Source of the DNA: CBDFLA01 sp965248915
GTDB taxonomy: Bacteria; Pseudomonadota; Alphaproteobacteria; M2410
Assembly: GCA_965248915.1 (NCBI GenBank)
Contig: OZ252216.1
Span: forward strand, 1,302,001-1,366,000
Reading direction: 5' to 3'
DNA length: 64,000 bases
Shown: piece after piece, positions 9,999 through 18,686 of the stretch
How positions within the stretch are numbered: position 1 is the stretch's first letter
How the letters are laid out: every line of letters starts with the position of its first letter
The notes under the pieces: model-generated
What the model was told of the DNA's origin: nothing
Databases searched by the model: none
What the model saw: the letters and a program-made list of their open reading frames with translations, nothing else
Made by a program: the position numbers and the translations under genes

Positions 9999-10514
9999 CT
10001 AAGCTGCCTCTGAGGAGCTATAAGCTCCAATGACACGCGCCACTTGACCGCCGGGGGCTTGCAACACGCCAGCGATCCTTGTCGCCGGTGTGCTGATCAT
10101 GCCGACCAGCTTGGCACGCAGCTCGTCGAGGGATGGAAGCGCGGCCAAGGCCTTAACTCCACCTTCGTCAAGCAGGGTATCGCCCATGATGCCGCCCAGA
10201 ATGACGAGGTTGTCATTCCCTTTAGCAAACTTGGCGATGACCTTTGGCGCCGCGATCGGATCTTCCGAATACGCAATCGCCGTCGGCCCCGTGAACAGAT
10301 CAGCAATGCCGTCTGCGCCCGTACCGTCGAGAGCCAGCTTCGCAAGACGGTTCTTCGCTACTTTGAGCGACGCCCCCGCCTCAGCCATTTCGCCGCGGAG
10401 ACTTGTCATCTCTTTGACGTTCAGGCCTGAATAGTGGGTGACAACCACGACGCCGGCTTCTGTGAAAACACCATTAAGTGATTTCACCATGTCGGCTTTT
10501 TGGGTTTTATCCAC
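9999..10514 (-). CDS. rplJ: 50S ribosomal protein L10
   Basis: L10 anchors the L7/L12 dimers to 23S rRNA. The product contains VVVTHYSGLNVKEMTSLR and VAKNRLAKLAL, typical of the family. The reading frame is open for ten codons further upstream, but a GTG at 10514 preceded by AGGAGAG at ideal spacing gives the family-like start (V/M)DKTQKADMVKSL and a product of 171 residues, so that start is preferred. The 345-base upstream gap carries a structured leader that probably mediates feedback by L10-L12. Confidence 0.95.
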   Translation of the reverse strand: MDKTQKADMVKSLNGVFTEAGVVVVTHYSGLNVKEMTSLRGEMAEAGASLKVAKNRLAKLALDGTGADGIADLFTGPTAIAYSEDPIAAPKVIAKFAKGNDNLVILGGIMGDTLLDEGGVKALAALPSLDELRAKLVGMISTPATRIAGVLQAPGGQVARVIGAYSSSEAA

Positions 10515-10859
10515 TGCTCTCTCCTGTTTTTGCAACTCCGACACATGTCGGAAGTCACAGGTCCAGCAAAACCGCCGGATCGCCCTCTGAAACAGTCAGA
10601 CATGCGAGCCGACGCTCATTTGCCTGCCCTTTTCCTCAACAGTGACAACCACCGCTTCGGACGAGGTACGAGATTCAAATCGACTTCAAAGGCCCCTTGA
10701 GGCCAAAAAAATCAGATCGTCTCCCGTCTAGGTGGGCAACACTCGATTAAGCCCTTAAAGGGCGCCCACGGTCTCGGACAGGTTGGAAGCTTCACAATCA
10801 CTTGCTTGGCCCCCACTCCCGCTTCACGGTTTGAAACCGATCACGGGAAACTCTTCAAA
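10515..10859 (-). promoter_or_regulatory. Candidate L10 (rplJ) leader region
   Basis: This 345-base gap between rplA and rplJ has no gene. On the minus strand GTGGGC (10764-10769) pairs with GCCCAC (10732-10737) around an inner GCCC..GGGC stem (10751-10763). Further on come GACGGGAGACG and a T7 tract near 10705-10712. Autoregulation through a structured mRNA leader bound by L10-L12 is known for this operon in other bacteria, and the same role is inferred here. An internal promoter may also be present but is not identified. Confidence 0.5.
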
Positions 10860-11558
10860 CTATCCGCCCAGTATTGAGGACGGATCGATATGGATGCCAG
10901 GGCCCATCGTCGAGCTCAACGCGAGCTTTTTGAGGTAAGTCCCTTTGGCACCGGATGGTTTGGCTTTCATCACCGCATCAATAAAGGCACGGACATTGGT
11001 TTCAAGCTGATCTTCGGAAAAGCTTGCTTTGCCGACGCCGGCATGAATGATCCCGGCCTTTTCGACACGAAACTCAACCGCGCCGCCTTTGGCATCTTTC
11101 ACCGCGGTTGCGACATCTGCAGTCACCGTGCCCACTTTCGGGTTCGGCATCATGCCGCGCGGTCCAAGGATTTTGCCCAACCGACCAACAACCGGCATCA
11201 TATCCGGCGTCGCGATACAGCGATCAAAATCAATGTCGCCCTTTTGAACCTTTTCGGCCAAATCATCAGCACCAACGATATCGGCGCCGGCTTCCTTAGC
11301 TTCATCAGCTTTCGCATCCTTGGCAAAAACCGCGACGCGAACCGTACGGCCTGTGCCGCTTGGTAAGGAGACCACCCCCCGAACCATTTGGTCCGCATGG
11401 CGTGGATCAACACCCAAGTTCACCGCAACTTCGACGGTCTCATCAAACTTCGCCTTGGCCCGTTCTTTGACCATCTTGACCGCATCACCAACAGGATAAA
11501 GCTGTCTTCTATCAATGCCTTCAACGGCACCTTTCATTCTTTTTCCAAGCTTCGCCAT
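10860..11558 (-). CDS. rplA: 50S ribosomal protein L1
   Basis: The 232-residue product is full length for L1, the protein of the mobile L1 stalk near the exit site. The motifs VNLGVDPRHADQMVRG, GRLGKILGPRGMMPNPK and the C-terminal GTYLKKLALSSTMGPG are family hallmarks. It follows rplK by four bases, a spacing that suggests translational coupling. Confidence 0.99.
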   Translation of the reverse strand: MAKLGKRMKGAVEGIDRRQLYPVGDAVKMVKERAKAKFDETVEVAVNLGVDPRHADQMVRGVVSLPSGTGRTVRVAVFAKDAKADEAKEAGADIVGADDLAEKVQKGDIDFDRCIATPDMMPVVGRLGKILGPRGMMPNPKVGTVTADVATAVKDAKGGAVEFRVEKAGIIHAGVGKASFSEDQLETNVRAFIDAVMKAKPSGAKGTYLKKLALSSTMGPGIHIDPSSILGG

Positions 11559-11562
11559 GACC

Positions 11563-11991
11563 TTACCCCTTCACCTCAAAACCCATCGAACGGGCAGAAC
11601 CCATGATGATCTTGGCCGCTTGATCAATGTCACGCGCATTAAGATCGACCATCTTGGCTTCAGCGATCTCTTTGACCTGCTTCATGGTCACACTGGCCAT
11701 TACTTCACGGCCAGGCTCGCTGGCACCCTTATCAACCTTTGCTGCTTTACGCAGCAAGAACGAGGCTGGCGGCGTTTTGGTCTCGAACGAAAACGACTTA
11801 TCCGCATAAATCGTAATGATCGTCGGGATCGGCATACCCTTTTCAAGGCCGTCGGTCTTTGCATTGAAGTTCTTGCAAAACTCCATGATGTTCAAACCTG
11901 CCTGACCCAAGGCCGGTCCAATCGGCGGTGACGGATTTGCCGCCCCCGCTGGCACCTGCAATTTCAGGAAGCCGGTAACTTTCTTCGCCAT
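11563..11991 (-). CDS. rplK: 50S ribosomal protein L11
   Basis: The 142-residue product is L11, which binds the GTPase-associated centre of 23S rRNA and is needed for the RelA response. The N-terminal LQVPAGAANPSPPIGPALGQ segment and the C-terminal RNA-binding domain ending GSARSMGFEV are typical. It lies 120 bases after nusG and four bases before rplA. Confidence 0.99.
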   Translation of the reverse strand: MAKKVTGFLKLQVPAGAANPSPPIGPALGQAGLNIMEFCKNFNAKTDGLEKGMPIPTIITIYADKSFSFETKTPPASFLLRKAAKVDKGASEPGREVMASVTMKQVKEIAEAKMVDLNARDIDQAAKIIMGSARSMGFEVKG

Positions 11992-12111
11992 TCTATCCTC
12001 TCAACGTCCGTGAGGCCGTTGCCTCACATTTCAGAGTGCGTGGTCTGGGTTCCGCTTGGACTTCTGCGGTCGCCTCCCACACGAGTTATCCGATCAATTT
12101 CAAAGCCCTAT

Positions 12112-12642
12112 TCAAGACTTCTGAACCTGACCATATTCAAGTTCGACCGGGGTCGCCCGTCCGAAAATTGAAACTTCCACCTTCAACCTGGCGCGCTCCT
12201 CGTCCACTTCCTCCACAACTCCGGAGAAGGATTGGAACGGACCATCCATGACCTGAACCTCATCACCCACTTGATAGATAATCGATGGTTTCGGTCGCTC
12301 AATCCCTTCTTGCACCTGGTGCAAGATGCGGTCGACTTCTGCCTGAGCCACCGGCATCGGTTTATTCTGCGCCCCTAAGAAACCCGTGACCTTGGGTGTT
12401 TCCTTGATCAGGTGATAGGCCTGATCGGTCAAATCCATTTTCACCAACACGTAGCCTGGAAAGAACTTCCGCTCCGCATTGACCTTTTGACCGCGCCGCA
12501 TTTCGACCACTTCTTCGGTCGGAACCAACACTTCTTCGAAGGCGTCTTCGAGGCCCGAAGCAACCGCCTGTTCACGGATCGACTCCGCCACCTTCTTCTC
12601 GAAATTCGAGTAGGTGTGAACGATGTACCACTGTGCCGCCAT
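12112..12642 (-). CDS. nusG: Transcription termination/antitermination factor NusG
   Basis: The 176-residue product has the NGN domain (start AAQWYIVHTYSNFEKKVAES, then FFPGYVLVKMDL) and a C-terminal KOW domain (VGDEVQVMDGPFQSFSGVVE). NusG binds RNA polymerase, increases processivity and links it to Rho or the ribosome. It follows secE by 34 bases, the near-universal arrangement. Confidence 0.98.
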   Translation of the reverse strand: MAAQWYIVHTYSNFEKKVAESIREQAVASGLEDAFEEVLVPTEEVVEMRRGQKVNAERKFFPGYVLVKMDLTDQAYHLIKETPKVTGFLGAQNKPMPVAQAEVDRILHQVQEGIERPKPSIIYQVGDEVQVMDGPFQSFSGVVEEVDEERARLKVEVSIFGRATPVELEYGQVQKS

Positions 12643-12676
12643 TAAAGTTGCTCCTTAGGAAACCCCAATGGGTCTC

Positions 12677-12910
12677 TTAGCTGCCAAGTCCCAAAATGAA
12701 CTGGATGGCCCGTCCAATAACCGTATCCACCAGAAAGAAGAAGATCGCTGCGATCGTGACCATGATGAAAACCATGATCGTGGTCACAATCCACTCATTG
12801 CGGGTCGGCCAAGTCACTTTGCGAACTTCGTTCTCGACCTCGCGAATGAAGCGAAGAGGGCTTGTCCGCTTCTTCTTCGGCTTACTTTCCTTGGCTACGT
12901 CTTGGGCCAT
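12677..12910 (-). CDS. secE: Preprotein translocase subunit SecE
   Basis: The product is a 77-residue SecE with one C-terminal membrane segment (about residues 42-68) and the conserved amphipathic motif EVRKVTWPTRNE just before it. SecE clamps the SecY channel. A longer frame reads back into tRNA-Trp and is rejected. ATG at 12910 (MAQDVAKESK) gives the normal length. It lies between tRNA-Trp and nusG. Confidence 0.95.
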   Translation of the reverse strand: MAQDVAKESKPKKKRTSPLRFIREVENEVRKVTWPTRNEWIVTTIMVFIMVTIAAIFFFLVDTVIGRAIQFILGLGS

Positions 12911-12940
12911 CTCGTTCTTCGTCCTGTTCTGCACATTTAT

Positions 12941-13016
12941 TGGCAGGAGTGGAGGGATTCGAACCCCCGACACCCGGTTTTGGAGACCGGTGCTCTGCCA
13001 GCTGAGCTACACTCCT
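12941..13016 (-). tRNA. tRNA-Trp (CCA)
   Basis: The minus strand folds as a 76-base cloverleaf. The acceptor is AGGAGTG paired with CACTCCT, the D-arm contains GCTCAGCTGGCAGAGC, the anticodon loop CTCCAAA carries CCA, and the T-arm contains GGTTCGAATCC. The 3' CCA is encoded (12941-12943). It lies between tuf and secE, a conserved position. Confidence 0.97.
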
Positions 13017-13080
13017 TCGGGCGTCTCCTTCTTGTCCTAAGGACAAGCCTCCAAATCAATGTGCGGTTTGGCCGCCTTTC

Positions 13081-14271
13081 TTACTCAATGATGCCAGCAA
13101 CGACACCTGCGCCGACGGTACGACCGCCTTCACGGATGGCGAAGCGAAGCTTCTCTTCCATAGCGATCGGCACAATCAGCTCGACTTCCATCTCGCAATT
13201 GTCACCAGGCATCACCATCTCCGTCCCCGAAGGCAAGCTCACAACACCGGTAACATCCGTCGTTCTGAAGTAGAACTGAGGCCGGTAGTTAGTGAAGAAT
13301 GGCGTATGACGGCCACCCTCTTCCTTCGTCAGGATGTAGGCTTCCGCCTTGAACTTCGTGTGCGGGGTCACAGACCCCGGCTTGGCCAAAACCTGACCAC
13401 GCTCAACTTCTTCACGGCCAATACCTCTGAGCAAGCAACCAACATTGTCGCCAGCTTCGCCGCGATCAAGCAACTTACGGAACATCTCAACGCCCGTGCA
13501 AGTCGTCTTCGCTGTGTCTTTAACGCCGATGATTTCGATCTCATCACCAACATTCACAACACCGCGTTCAATCCGGCCGGTCACAACCGTTCCCCGACCA
13601 GAGATCGAGAACACGTCTTCAACTGGCATCAAGAAGTCACCGTCAACAGCCCGCTCTGGCTGTGGAATGTATGCGTCGACTTCCTTCATCAGCTCAAGAA
13701 TGGAGTTCTTACCCGTCGCTTCGTCGCCGTCTTCAAGCGCCACTAACGCTGAACCCTTCACAATCGGAATATCGTCGCCAGGGAACTCGTAGGAGCTCAA
13801 AAGCTCGCGGATTTCCATTTCAACAAGCTCAATCAGCTCTTCGTCGTCCACTTGGTCGACCTTGTTCATGTAGACCACGATCGCCGGCACACCGACCTGA
13901 CGAGCGAGCAAAATGTGCTCCCGGGTCTGTGGCATCGGGCCATCAGCAGCCGACACAACCAAAATCGCGCCGTCCATTTGGGCAGCACCGGTGATCATGT
14001 TCTTCACATAGTCAGCGTGACCTGGGCAATCCACGTGGGCGTAGTGACGGTTGTCCGTCTCATACTCAACGTGCGCCGTTGAAATCGTAATCCCACGGGC
14101 CTTTTCTTCAGGCGCCTTATCGATCTCGTCATAGGCCGAAAACGTCGCCCCACCACTTTCCGCCAACACTTTCGTGATCGCCGCAGTTAGCGTCGTCTTA
14201 CCGTGGTCAACGTGACCAATCGTGCCGATGTTGCAATGCGGCTTATTACGTTCAAACTTCTCTTTGGCCAT
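13081..14271 (-). CDS. tuf: Elongation factor Tu
   Basis: The 396-residue product delivers aminoacyl-tRNA to the ribosome as a GTP complex. G motifs are visible: GHVDHGKTT (P loop, about residues 18-26), RGITIS (switch I), DCPGHADY (switch II) and NKVD. The protein ends with the usual GVVAGIIE. It follows tRNA-Tyr and tRNA-Gly and precedes tRNA-Trp, so the tRNAs and tuf are probably cotranscribed. Many alphaproteobacteria have a second copy beside fusA, outside this window. Confidence 0.99.
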   Translation of the reverse strand: MAKEKFERNKPHCNIGTIGHVDHGKTTLTAAITKVLAESGGATFSAYDEIDKAPEEKARGITISTAHVEYETDNRHYAHVDCPGHADYVKNMITGAAQMDGAILVVSAADGPMPQTREHILLARQVGVPAIVVYMNKVDQVDDEELIELVEMEIRELLSSYEFPGDDIPIVKGSALVALEDGDEATGKNSILELMKEVDAYIPQPERAVDGDFLMPVEDVFSISGRGTVVTGRIERGVVNVGDEIEIIGVKDTAKTTCTGVEMFRKLLDRGEAGDNVGCLLRGIGREEVERGQVLAKPGSVTPHTKFKAEAYILTKEEGGRHTPFFTNYRPQFYFRTTDVTGVVSLPSGTEMVMPGDNCEMEVELIVPIAMEEKLRFAIREGGRTVGAGVVAGIIE

Positions 14272-14362
14272 CTCGCTTTATTCCTCAATCGCCGTTATCT
14301 TCAATTCGTCCCATACCGCGTTTGCGGCCAATTCACTTTACTCATGTCCCCGATCCCGGAGT

Positions 14363-14436
14363 TGGAGCGGGCGAAGGGAGTCGAACCCTCGTCTTCAGCT
14401 TGGAAGGCTGTGGCTCTACCGTTGAGCTACGCCCGC
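14363..14436 (-). tRNA. tRNA-Gly (TCC)
   Basis: A 74-base cloverleaf on the minus strand has acceptor GCGGGCG paired with CGCCCGC, the anticodon loop CTTCCAA with anticodon TCC, and T-arm GGTTCGACTCC. CCA is encoded. It lies 20 bases after tRNA-Tyr and 91 bases before tuf. Confidence 0.97.
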
Positions 14437-14456
14437 ATAATCTCCAATCGCAGTTA

Positions 14457-14541
14457 TGGTGGAGGAGGTTGGATTTGAACCAACGTAGGCTAAGCCAACG
14501 GGTTTACAGCCCGTCCCCTTTAACCACTCGGGCACTCCTCC
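14457..14541 (-). tRNA. tRNA-Tyr (GTA)
   Basis: An 85-base class II tRNA on the minus strand has acceptor GGAGGAG paired with CTCCTCC, anticodon loop CTGTAAA (GTA), a long variable arm (TTGGCTTAGCCTACG region) and encoded CCA. It is the first gene of the tRNA-tuf transcript. Confidence 0.97.
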
Positions 14542-14561
14542 GTACCGATCGTCAGCTCTTG

Positions 14562-14590
14562 ATCGATGACGCCAAGGCGCAACCCGTCAA
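14562..14590 (-). promoter_or_regulatory. Possible promoter for the tRNA-tuf unit
   Basis: TTGACG (minus strand of 14585-14590) is followed after 17 bases by ATCGAT (14562-14567), about 20 bases before tRNA-Tyr. The -35 element is good and the -10 is weak. It is placed where a tRNA promoter would be needed. Confidence 0.35.
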
Positions 14591-14873
14591 GTCAAACTGC
14601 TTTCATCCAGATTCCCGAAATTGGGTGGAACCGCGCGTATTCTCTTGCAATCGCCCGGTCCAAAAAGAAAAATGCCCTTCTATTCGACATGAATCAGGAT
14701 ATGCAAAAAGTCCCCGCACCCCAACCGGCTCGCTCCAAAGGATCTAAAATACGGATCTGAAACAAGTCTTGTGGGCCCCGAGGGCGTTCTTGCATGGCCT
14801 GGAAGCGCGGAATATAAGCAGATCGTCCAGGAAATTCAAGCGGCTATCCACCATAGAATCGAAAGAAAAATAC

Positions 14874-15659
14874 GTGCCTCAAAAAAGCCGTCCGAACAAG
14901 AATTCTAGATCAAAAAATCCAAGTAAACATAAGGATTCAAAGGGAAATCGCGATAGTACCGATGGTTGGATATGGGGACTTCACGCTGCCCGCGCCGCAA
15001 TCAGCAACGAAAAACGCAAAATCGATCGCATCGTCGCGACACAAAACGCCGCCCGAGAGCTCACCCAGGTGCCCCATGAAATTGAAATTCTGAGAACCTC
15101 AGATATTGATTCTCTCCTTCCCTCAGGCACGGTCCACCAAGGGCTGGCCGTCAAGGCCGGGCCCTTAGAGCCCCAGCCCCTGGAAGATCTTCTCAAACAG
15201 GCCGAGAGCGCTGAGACCGCCTTCATCGTTGTGTTGGACCAAGTGGAAGACCCTCACAATGTAGGTGCCATACTGCGCTCCGCCGCTGCTTTCGGCGCCA
15301 TCGGTGTTGTGGTTCAAGACCGTCATGCCCCGCAACTCACTGGAGCACTGACAAAAGTGGCCTCTGGCGCCGTCGAGCATGTACCGATTGTTCGCGTCAC
15401 CAATCTCGCGCGAGCCTTAGAACAAATTGCCGAAGCTGGGTTTTTCCGGATTGGACTGGCTGGAGAGGCCGAAACCGTCCTCCCAGATATTTCCCCCTCG
15501 CCAAAGGCAGCCCTCGTTTTGGGGGCTGAAGGCTCTGGCCTGCGCAGGCTAACCCGGGAAAAATGCGACCTCCTCGCCCGACTTCCCACAGACGGCCCCG
15601 TCTCAAGCCTCAATGTCTCAAATGCCGCCGCCGTGGCTATGTATGAGATCTCACGATAG
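14874..15659 (+). CDS. rlmB: RlmB/TrmH-family RNA 2'-O-ribose methyltransferase
   Basis: SpoU-family SAM-dependent RNA methyltransferase, most like RlmB, which modifies G2251 of 23S rRNA. A basic, low-complexity N-terminus (about 30 residues) leads to GWIWGLHAARAAI (substrate-binding domain) and then the knotted SPOUT domain with VLDQVEDPHNVGAILRSA, VLGAEGSGLRRL and PVSSLNVSNAAAVAMYE. The frame is open 35 codons further upstream, but GTG at 14874 gives a normal length (261 residues). The ribosome binding site is weak, so the start is uncertain. It is divergent from the tRNA-tuf unit. Confidence 0.88.
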   Translation: MPQKSRPNKNSRSKNPSKHKDSKGNRDSTDGWIWGLHAARAAISNEKRKIDRIVATQNAARELTQVPHEIEILRTSDIDSLLPSGTVHQGLAVKAGPLEPQPLEDLLKQAESAETAFIVVLDQVEDPHNVGAILRSAAAFGAIGVVVQDRHAPQLTGALTKVASGAVEHVPIVRVTNLARALEQIAEAGFFRIGLAGEAETVLPDISPSPKAALVLGAEGSGLRRLTREKCDLLARLPTDGPVSSLNVSNAAAVAMYEISR

Positions 15660-15671
15660 AGAACATATCGT

Positions 15672-16390
15672 TCAAAATGTAAGGCGAATGCCTGCCAAGA
15701 TATATCGGCTCGAAAAATCAATCTCGACCGTCTCGCTAGCCGCCGGATAGGAGTAATAGGTCTCAGCAGGGATATAGAAATTAATTTCGATCTGAGGCAT
15801 TGAAACGTAACGATAGGCGACATACAGACCAACGTTGTCAGATATGTCGTACCGCAATCCAACCCCTGCTTGGTACGTAAGTCCGCCAGAGACATCGGCA
15901 ATAATTTCATTAAACGCTGTGGAATCGCCGCTAGTCGATGTGAACCCATAACCGGCACCAGCTTCCACATATGGAACCCAGCGGCCATCGAAGAAATTAT
16001 ACCGAAAATTGCCCATCAGCGATGTTGTTTTCAGTTCACCGCTGTTCCCAAAATTATAGCCCGCGTATGGCGCCGGACAGGTTCCTTGAACAACGCATTG
16101 AAGTACGGAAAAAACACCAATGCTTGCGCCATATCTTGCGACCTGGAACTCACCTCAGCTTCGATCTCAAATCCACTCTCAGTTGCAAATCCAAATGCAC
16201 CGCCGAACGCCATATCTGGCTTGTCGACCTTCCCACTGGCCCTCGCGCCACCTGCGGCAATCGAAGAAGACAACCAAATGTCGTCTGCCTTAACGCTGCT
16301 ACGCCAAATAGACACATAAGCGTCCGCATTCGCTCTTTGCGAAAACAAAACACATGACAAAACGACCCCTGCGACTAACAACTGACGCAT
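15672..16390 (-). pseudogene. Outer-membrane beta-barrel protein, frameshifted
   Basis: Two frames together make one barrel protein. The first (from ATG 16390) encodes a signal peptide MRQLLVAGVVLSCVLFSQ followed by strands up to EIEAEVSSRSQDMAQ. The second carries GNSGELKTTSLMGNFRYNF, WVPYVEAGAGYGF and a C-terminal strand ending in Phe (YILAGIRLTF), as barrels do. The switch maps to a run of six Ts (plus-strand A6 at 16109-16114). One extra T would restore a single frame of about 240 residues. It is either a real mutation or a sequencing error. The family resembles small OmpA-like or Opa-like porins. Function is unknown. Confidence 0.75.
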
Positions 16391-16598
16391 CACAACCCCC
16401 ACAAATTAGATCACCCAATCGCGCACCTTTAGTTGTACGAGCTTATCTACCCTCGCACAATCTTTGATTGTCATCAAGGTTGTTAGGACACCAGGTAACT
16501 GAGTTGGCAATCAGATTGGCTGCGACCGTGTGAAGTATAGACGCAGCGGTTTGTCAGGCTAGAATGGGTCAAAACAAACGCCAACGGGAGAGAACCAG
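16391..16598. other. Divergent intergenic region between the barrel gene and the P450
   Basis: This 208-base gap separates two divergent genes and must hold both promoters. No element could be assigned with confidence. Confidence 0.3.
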
Positions 16599-17873
16599 AT
16601 GATCATTCCAGAAGAGATCGCCTTAGCGATCATGGAACCAAAGTCCTACGCCGAAGACACACCTATGCATGAGGCCTTTACCTGGCTGCGCAAAGAACTC
16701 CCCCTGGGTCAAGCGCAAGTGGAAGGTTTCGATCCGTTTTGGGTCGTTTCCAGGCAGGCTCACATTCGCGAAGTCGAAAGGCAAAACGAGCTCTATCACA
16801 ATGGTGATCGCTCAACTGTGCTCACCAACATTGAGGCCGATCAAAAGGTCCGGGAGATGATGGGCGGCTCGCCTCACCTCGTCCGCTCACTCGTGCAAAT
16901 GGACAATCCAGATCACGCCAACTACCGCGGTCTCACCGCTGACGCATTCCTCCCCCAAAACCTGATGAAGCTCGAAGAGCGCATCCGGGAGATTGCCAAA
17001 GGCTTCGTGGATCGCATGGCGGATATGGGCTCCGAGTGTGACTTTGCCCGCGACGTCGCCTTTCTCTATCCCTTGCATGTCATCATGGAAGTGATCGGCG
17101 TGCCTGAAGAAGATGAGCCGAGAATGCTGACCTTGACGCAGGAGCTCTTTGGTAACGCAGACCCTGACCTCAATCGCGACAAACAGGAATACACCGAAGT
17201 CGACGACGCCCTTGCAGGTCTCCAAGAAACCATTGCCGACTTCATCGTCTACTTCAATGAAATGACCGATGACCGCCGGGCCAATCCTCGCGAAGATCTC
17301 GCCAGCATCATTGCCAACGGTCAAATCGAAGGACAGGCTCTGGGACACCTCGAGGCCATGTCCTATTACATCATCGCTGCCACGGCCGGTCACGACACGA
17401 CATCCAGCACCACCGCTGGCGGCCTATGGGCCCTATGCGAAAATCCTGATCAATTCCAAATGCTAAAAGACGATCCAAGCAAGATCAATGGCTACATAGA
17501 AGAATCGATCCGTTGGGTGACGCCGGTGAAACACTTCATGCGCACCGCGACAGCAGATGCCGAACTGCAAGGCCGTCAAATCAAGAAGAACGATTGGTTG
17601 ATGCTCTCCTATCCATCCGGCAATCGCGATGAAGAAGTGTTCGAGGATCCTTTCAAGTTCCGTGTCGACCGGGCTCCCAATCGCCACATCTCCTTCGGCT
17701 ATGGCGCCCACATATGCCTTGGCCAACACCTCGCAAGAATGGAGATGCGCCTGCTTTGGGAGGAACTGTTGCCCCGCCTGAAATCGGTCGAACTCAACGG
17801 CACACCAAAGCGTATGGCCGCAAGTTTCGTCGGCGGTCCAAAGTCTGTCCCCATCAAATACGAAATGGCGTGA
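16599..17873 (+). CDS. Cytochrome P450
   Basis: The 424-residue soluble class I P450 shows the I-helix oxygen-activation motif AGHDTTSS (about residue 267), the K-helix EESIR (ExxR, about 303) and the heme-binding loop FGYGAHICLGQHLA with its cysteine (about 372). It oxidises an unidentified substrate using electrons from a small redox protein. A rubredoxin gene begins seven bases after the stop, with its ribosome binding site overlapping the stop codon, so the two are probably made together. The sequence seems nearest to CYP108/CYP125-like groups, but this is not certain. GGGAGA precedes the start. Confidence 0.93.
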   Translation: MIIPEEIALAIMEPKSYAEDTPMHEAFTWLRKELPLGQAQVEGFDPFWVVSRQAHIREVERQNELYHNGDRSTVLTNIEADQKVREMMGGSPHLVRSLVQMDNPDHANYRGLTADAFLPQNLMKLEERIREIAKGFVDRMADMGSECDFARDVAFLYPLHVIMEVIGVPEEDEPRMLTLTQELFGNADPDLNRDKQEYTEVDDALAGLQETIADFIVYFNEMTDDRRANPREDLASIIANGQIEGQALGHLEAMSYYIIAATAGHDTTSSTTAGGLWALCENPDQFQMLKDDPSKINGYIEESIRWVTPVKHFMRTATADAELQGRQIKKNDWLMLSYPSGNRDEEVFEDPFKFRVDRAPNRHISFGYGAHICLGQHLARMEMRLLWEELLPRLKSVELNGTPKRMAASFVGGPKSVPIKYEMA

Positions 17874-17880
17874 GGACAAG

Positions 17881-18057
17881 ATGGCCGACGACTTCAAAAC
17901 CTGGCAATGCAAAACCTGCGGTCACATCTACAATGAAGCCGCAGGTGATCCCATGGAGGGATTAGAGCCTGGCACCAAGTGGGCTGACATTCCGGACGAT
18001 TGGATCTGCCCCATGTGCGGCACGCCAAAGTCGGATTTTCATATGATTGAAATTTAG
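17881..18057 (+). CDS. Rubredoxin
   Basis: A 58-residue protein has the two iron-binding knuckles CKTCGHIYNEA and CPMCGTPKSDF (four cysteines), with the typical GDPMEGLEPGTKW and DIPDDWICP segments. It carries one iron and transfers single electrons. It is encoded between the P450 and a LysE exporter with gaps of seven and two bases. The context suggests it is the redox partner of the P450, where a 2Fe-2S ferredoxin is more usual. Confidence 0.96.
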   Translation: MADDFKTWQCKTCGHIYNEAAGDPMEGLEPGTKWADIPDDWICPMCGTPKSDFHMIEI

Positions 18058-18059
18058 GG

Positions 18060-18686
18060 ATGGAACCCCAAACCCTCCTCCTCTTCTCACTCGGTTTCTT
18101 CGCCCTTGTCGCGGCGCCGGGGCCGGACTTTGTTTACGTCTTCTCAAGATCAATTCACGAAGGACCCAAGGCCGGGCTCATCTCGGCTCTGGGTATATCC
18201 GCGGGCATGGCTGTTCATACAATCTTCGCAGTCGTCGGACTAACGGCCCTTCTCTACACATCAGCGATGGCCTTTCTTGTCATCAAGTTCGCTGGCGCGG
18301 CCTATCTCATCTATCTTGGTATCAAGTTCTTCCTGACCAAACAGCAATTCAAATTGGATTCCAGCAAACAGCTTGCTGATCCAGTAGTGATTTTTCGACA
18401 AGCTGTTCTTACAAATGTGCTCAATCCAAAAGCCGGCTTGACCTTTATGGCTTACATGCCGCAATTCATCACACCCGGGACGGCCAGCGTTTCAACGCAG
18501 GCCCTTTTACTGGGTGCCATCATTTGTGTGATCACATTGTCCTGGTACATCACACTAGGCGCATTCTCTGGATGGCTTAAGCGGTATGTAGTGGATAGCC
18601 CGCGCCTGTCTGATGCCATTCGCTACTCAGTCGGCACAATTCTCATTGGTCTAGGTCTCAGATTGGCCTGGCTTGAACGGCGCTAG
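18060..18686 (+). CDS. LysE/RhtB-family exporter
   Basis: The 208-residue inner-membrane protein has about six hydrophobic segments and the family motif AAPGPDFVYVFSRSI near the N-terminus, plus VLNPKAGLTFMAYMPQF. LysE/RhtB proteins export amino acids and related metabolites. It starts two bases after rubredoxin, so it is in the P450 transcript. Its substrate may be related to the P450 product, but that is inference. Its end overlaps the convergent DUF4345 gene by four bases. Confidence 0.9.
   Translation: MEPQTLLLFSLGFFALVAAPGPDFVYVFSRSIHEGPKAGLISALGISAGMAVHTIFAVVGLTALLYTSAMAFLVIKFAGAAYLIYLGIKFFLTKQQFKLDSSKQLADPVVIFRQAVLTNVLNPKAGLTFMAYMPQFITPGTASVSTQALLLGAIICVITLSWYITLGAFSGWLKRYVVDSPRLSDAIRYSVGTILIGLGLRLAWLERR

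Noticed and set aside
10685..10710. Possible intrinsic terminator before rplJ (GGCC repeats beside a run of seven As)
   Set aside because: On the gene strand the T run precedes the GGCC elements rather than following a stem, and the paired arms are only 4 bp.
12911..12973. Upstream extension of secE reading SGVRIPPLLP
   Set aside because: This segment is the antisense-like translation of tRNA-Trp, a common false extension. The normal SecE start is at 12910.
16105..16116. Programmed -1 frameshift at the T6 run of the barrel gene
   Set aside because: The site is G TTT TTT, a poor match to the slippery heptamer, and no family precedent is known. A base loss is simpler.
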